From positions 1 through 64,000 of the forward strand of contig CAYZWF010000002.1 of NCBI GenBank assembly GCA_964482135.1: DNA of 64,000 nucleotides, in the 5' to 3' direction. Below the pieces are notes generated by a model that saw nothing but the letters and a program-made list of their open reading frames with translations, ran no database searches and was not told the DNA's origin. This document shows, piece by piece, positions 63,341-64,000 of this stretch (positions are counted from its first letter, which is position 1; every line of letters starts with the position of its first letter). Both the position numbers and the translations under genes were made by a program. The DNA comes from UBA11136 sp964482135 (GTDB lineage: Bacteria; Pseudomonadota; Alphaproteobacteria; UBA11136).

Positions 63341-63372
63341 ACCGCCCGCTGTTGCAGCCGGGCGGTTTTTTT
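63341..63372 (+). terminator. Intrinsic terminator
   Basis: ACCGCCCG / CGGGCGGT stem of 8 bp, 10-base loop, then seven T. It begins 34 bases after the stop of the low-complexity gene. Confidence 0.88.
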
Positions 63373-63450
63373 ATGGGCCATTGCCGTGTGGGATTCTGTG
63401 GGGGGGGGATTGCGGGAGGATTCCGCGGGCGCCGTTTCCCGGTTCCGGAT

Positions 63451-63488
63451 ATGCCCCCTAGTTTTGGTAATGCCCCCTAGTTTTGGTA
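63451..63488. repeat. 19-base tandem duplication at the 3' end of the transglycosylase gene
   Basis: ATGCCCCCTAGTTTTGGTA occurs twice in direct succession. The inner copy (63470-63488) carries the stop codon and the last codons of the minus-strand transglycosylase gene; the outer copy repeats them downstream, so the duplication did not alter the protein. Confidence 0.85.
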
Positions 63489-64000
63489 ATGAAGGTCGTT
63501 TTTCAGCGACCAGGCCATCTGGGGGCTGTTGAGGCGCATGCGATAGACCTGGAGATTGCCGAGCACGCGCTGGATATAGGTGCGGGTTTCGTAAAAGGGG
63601 ATGCTTTCAATCCAGTCCAGGGCATCCACTTGCGGCGTGCGCGGGTCACCATTGTTGCGCAGCCACCGTTTTACCCGGTTGGGTCCGGCGTTATAGGCGG
63701 CCAGAGCGAGAACGTAAGAATCACCGTACTGGTTCAGGAGGCCGGATATATAAGCCCGCCCCAGCATCATGTTGTATCCCGGGTCCGTCATGAGGCGGGT
63801 TTTGGAATAGGGCACGTTGAGCCGCCGCGCCACGTTTCTCGCCGTGGCCGGCATGATCTGCATCAGTCCGCGCGCCCCGGCATGGCTTTGGGCGAAGCTG
63901 TCGAAGCTGCTTTCCTGGCGCATCAGGGCCAGCAGCAACGGCGTTTCGGGATGCTCCTTGTCGAACTGGGCGGGGATGGGATAGCCCCGGGACACAAGAT
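63477..64000 (-). CDS. Lytic murein transglycosylase, C-terminal part (cut by window edge)
   Basis: At least 174 residues of a soluble lytic transglycosylase (Slt family) whose 5' end lies beyond the window; the frame is still open at 64000. The catalytic Glu is in LMRQESSFD, followed by GARGLMQIMPATA and the ALAAYNAGPNRV segment. It cleaves peptidoglycan between MurNAc and GlcNAc in the periplasm. A GTG at 63995 is in frame but is not evidence for the true start. Confidence 0.9.
   Translation of the reverse strand, partial: LVSRGYPIPAQFDKEHPETPLLLALMRQESSFDSFAQSHAGARGLMQIMPATARNVARRLNVPYSKTRLMTDPGYNMMLGRAYISGLLNQYGDSYVLALAAYNAGPNRVKRWLRNNGDPRTPQVDALDWIESIPFYETRTYIQRVLGNLQVYRMRLNSPQMAWSLKNDLHYQN

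Noticed and set aside
1..64000. CRISPR array, insertion sequence, prophage or tRNA genes
   Set aside because: No regularly spaced repeats, transposase, integrase or phage structural gene, and no cloverleaf-like sequence was noticed in the short intergenic gaps.

Overview
The window looks like a chromosomal segment of a denitrifying alphaproteobacterium, probably of the Rhodospirillales type. Grounds: high GC, a nosRZDFYL-X cluster and paired nirI/nirX genes of the kind known from Paracoccus, a class I-like PHA synthase, and an alphaproteobacterial RpoH-type promoter in front of hsp20. The genus is inference. No tRNA, rRNA, CRISPR array, insertion sequence or prophage gene was seen.

Region 1 (1-33.1 kb) is a denitrification island. 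nosRZDFYL-X (1119-9867, +) encodes clade I N2O reductase and its maturation. Convergent to it, nirC-F-D-L-G-H-J-N (16366-9955, -) makes heme d1. Two cytochrome cd1 nitrite reductase genes are present: a divergent one (16785-18422, +), followed by a NapC/NirT cytochrome fused to an ethylbenzene-dehydrogenase-like heme domain, a cupredoxin and a hemerythrin; and a canonical nirS (23221-21476, -) that faces a nosR/apbE-like pair, here called nirI and nirX (23561-26879, +). The next operon (33135-26905, -) encodes a heme-copper oxidase with an intact CuA subunit but no active-site tyrosine, two tiny membrane proteins, a Sco protein, a cytochrome b / 2[4Fe-4S] / MvhD fusion, an unknown protein and a hemerythrin. 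No norCB is present, so this operon is the best candidate for the missing NO reductase (eNOR-like). With it the island would encode nitrite to N2.

Region 2 (33.1-42.0 kb) holds a TPR-sulfotransferase, PHA synthase, a Ca2+/Na+ antiporter, a tandem universal stress protein and a P-type ATPase whose catalytic core resembles Na+,K+-ATPase.

Region 3 (42.1-50.4 kb, +) is a tightly packed amino-acid catabolic operon: Glu/Leu-type dehydrogenase, three-gene 2-oxoacid:ferredoxin oxidoreductase, acyl-CoA synthetase, threonine dehydrogenase and 2-amino-3-ketobutyrate CoA ligase.

Region 4 (56.3-50.4 kb, -) combines an NTP transferase, two CDP-alcohol phosphatidyltransferases, myo-inositol-1-phosphate synthase, a UPF0104-type flippase and a methyltransferase. 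It suggests a CDP-inositol-dependent route to an inositol phosphodiester or phospholipid.

Region 5 (56.6-64 kb) carries hsp20, several secreted or low-complexity proteins of unknown function (one broken by a frameshift in a C run), two methyltransferases and the 3' part of a lytic transglycosylase gene.
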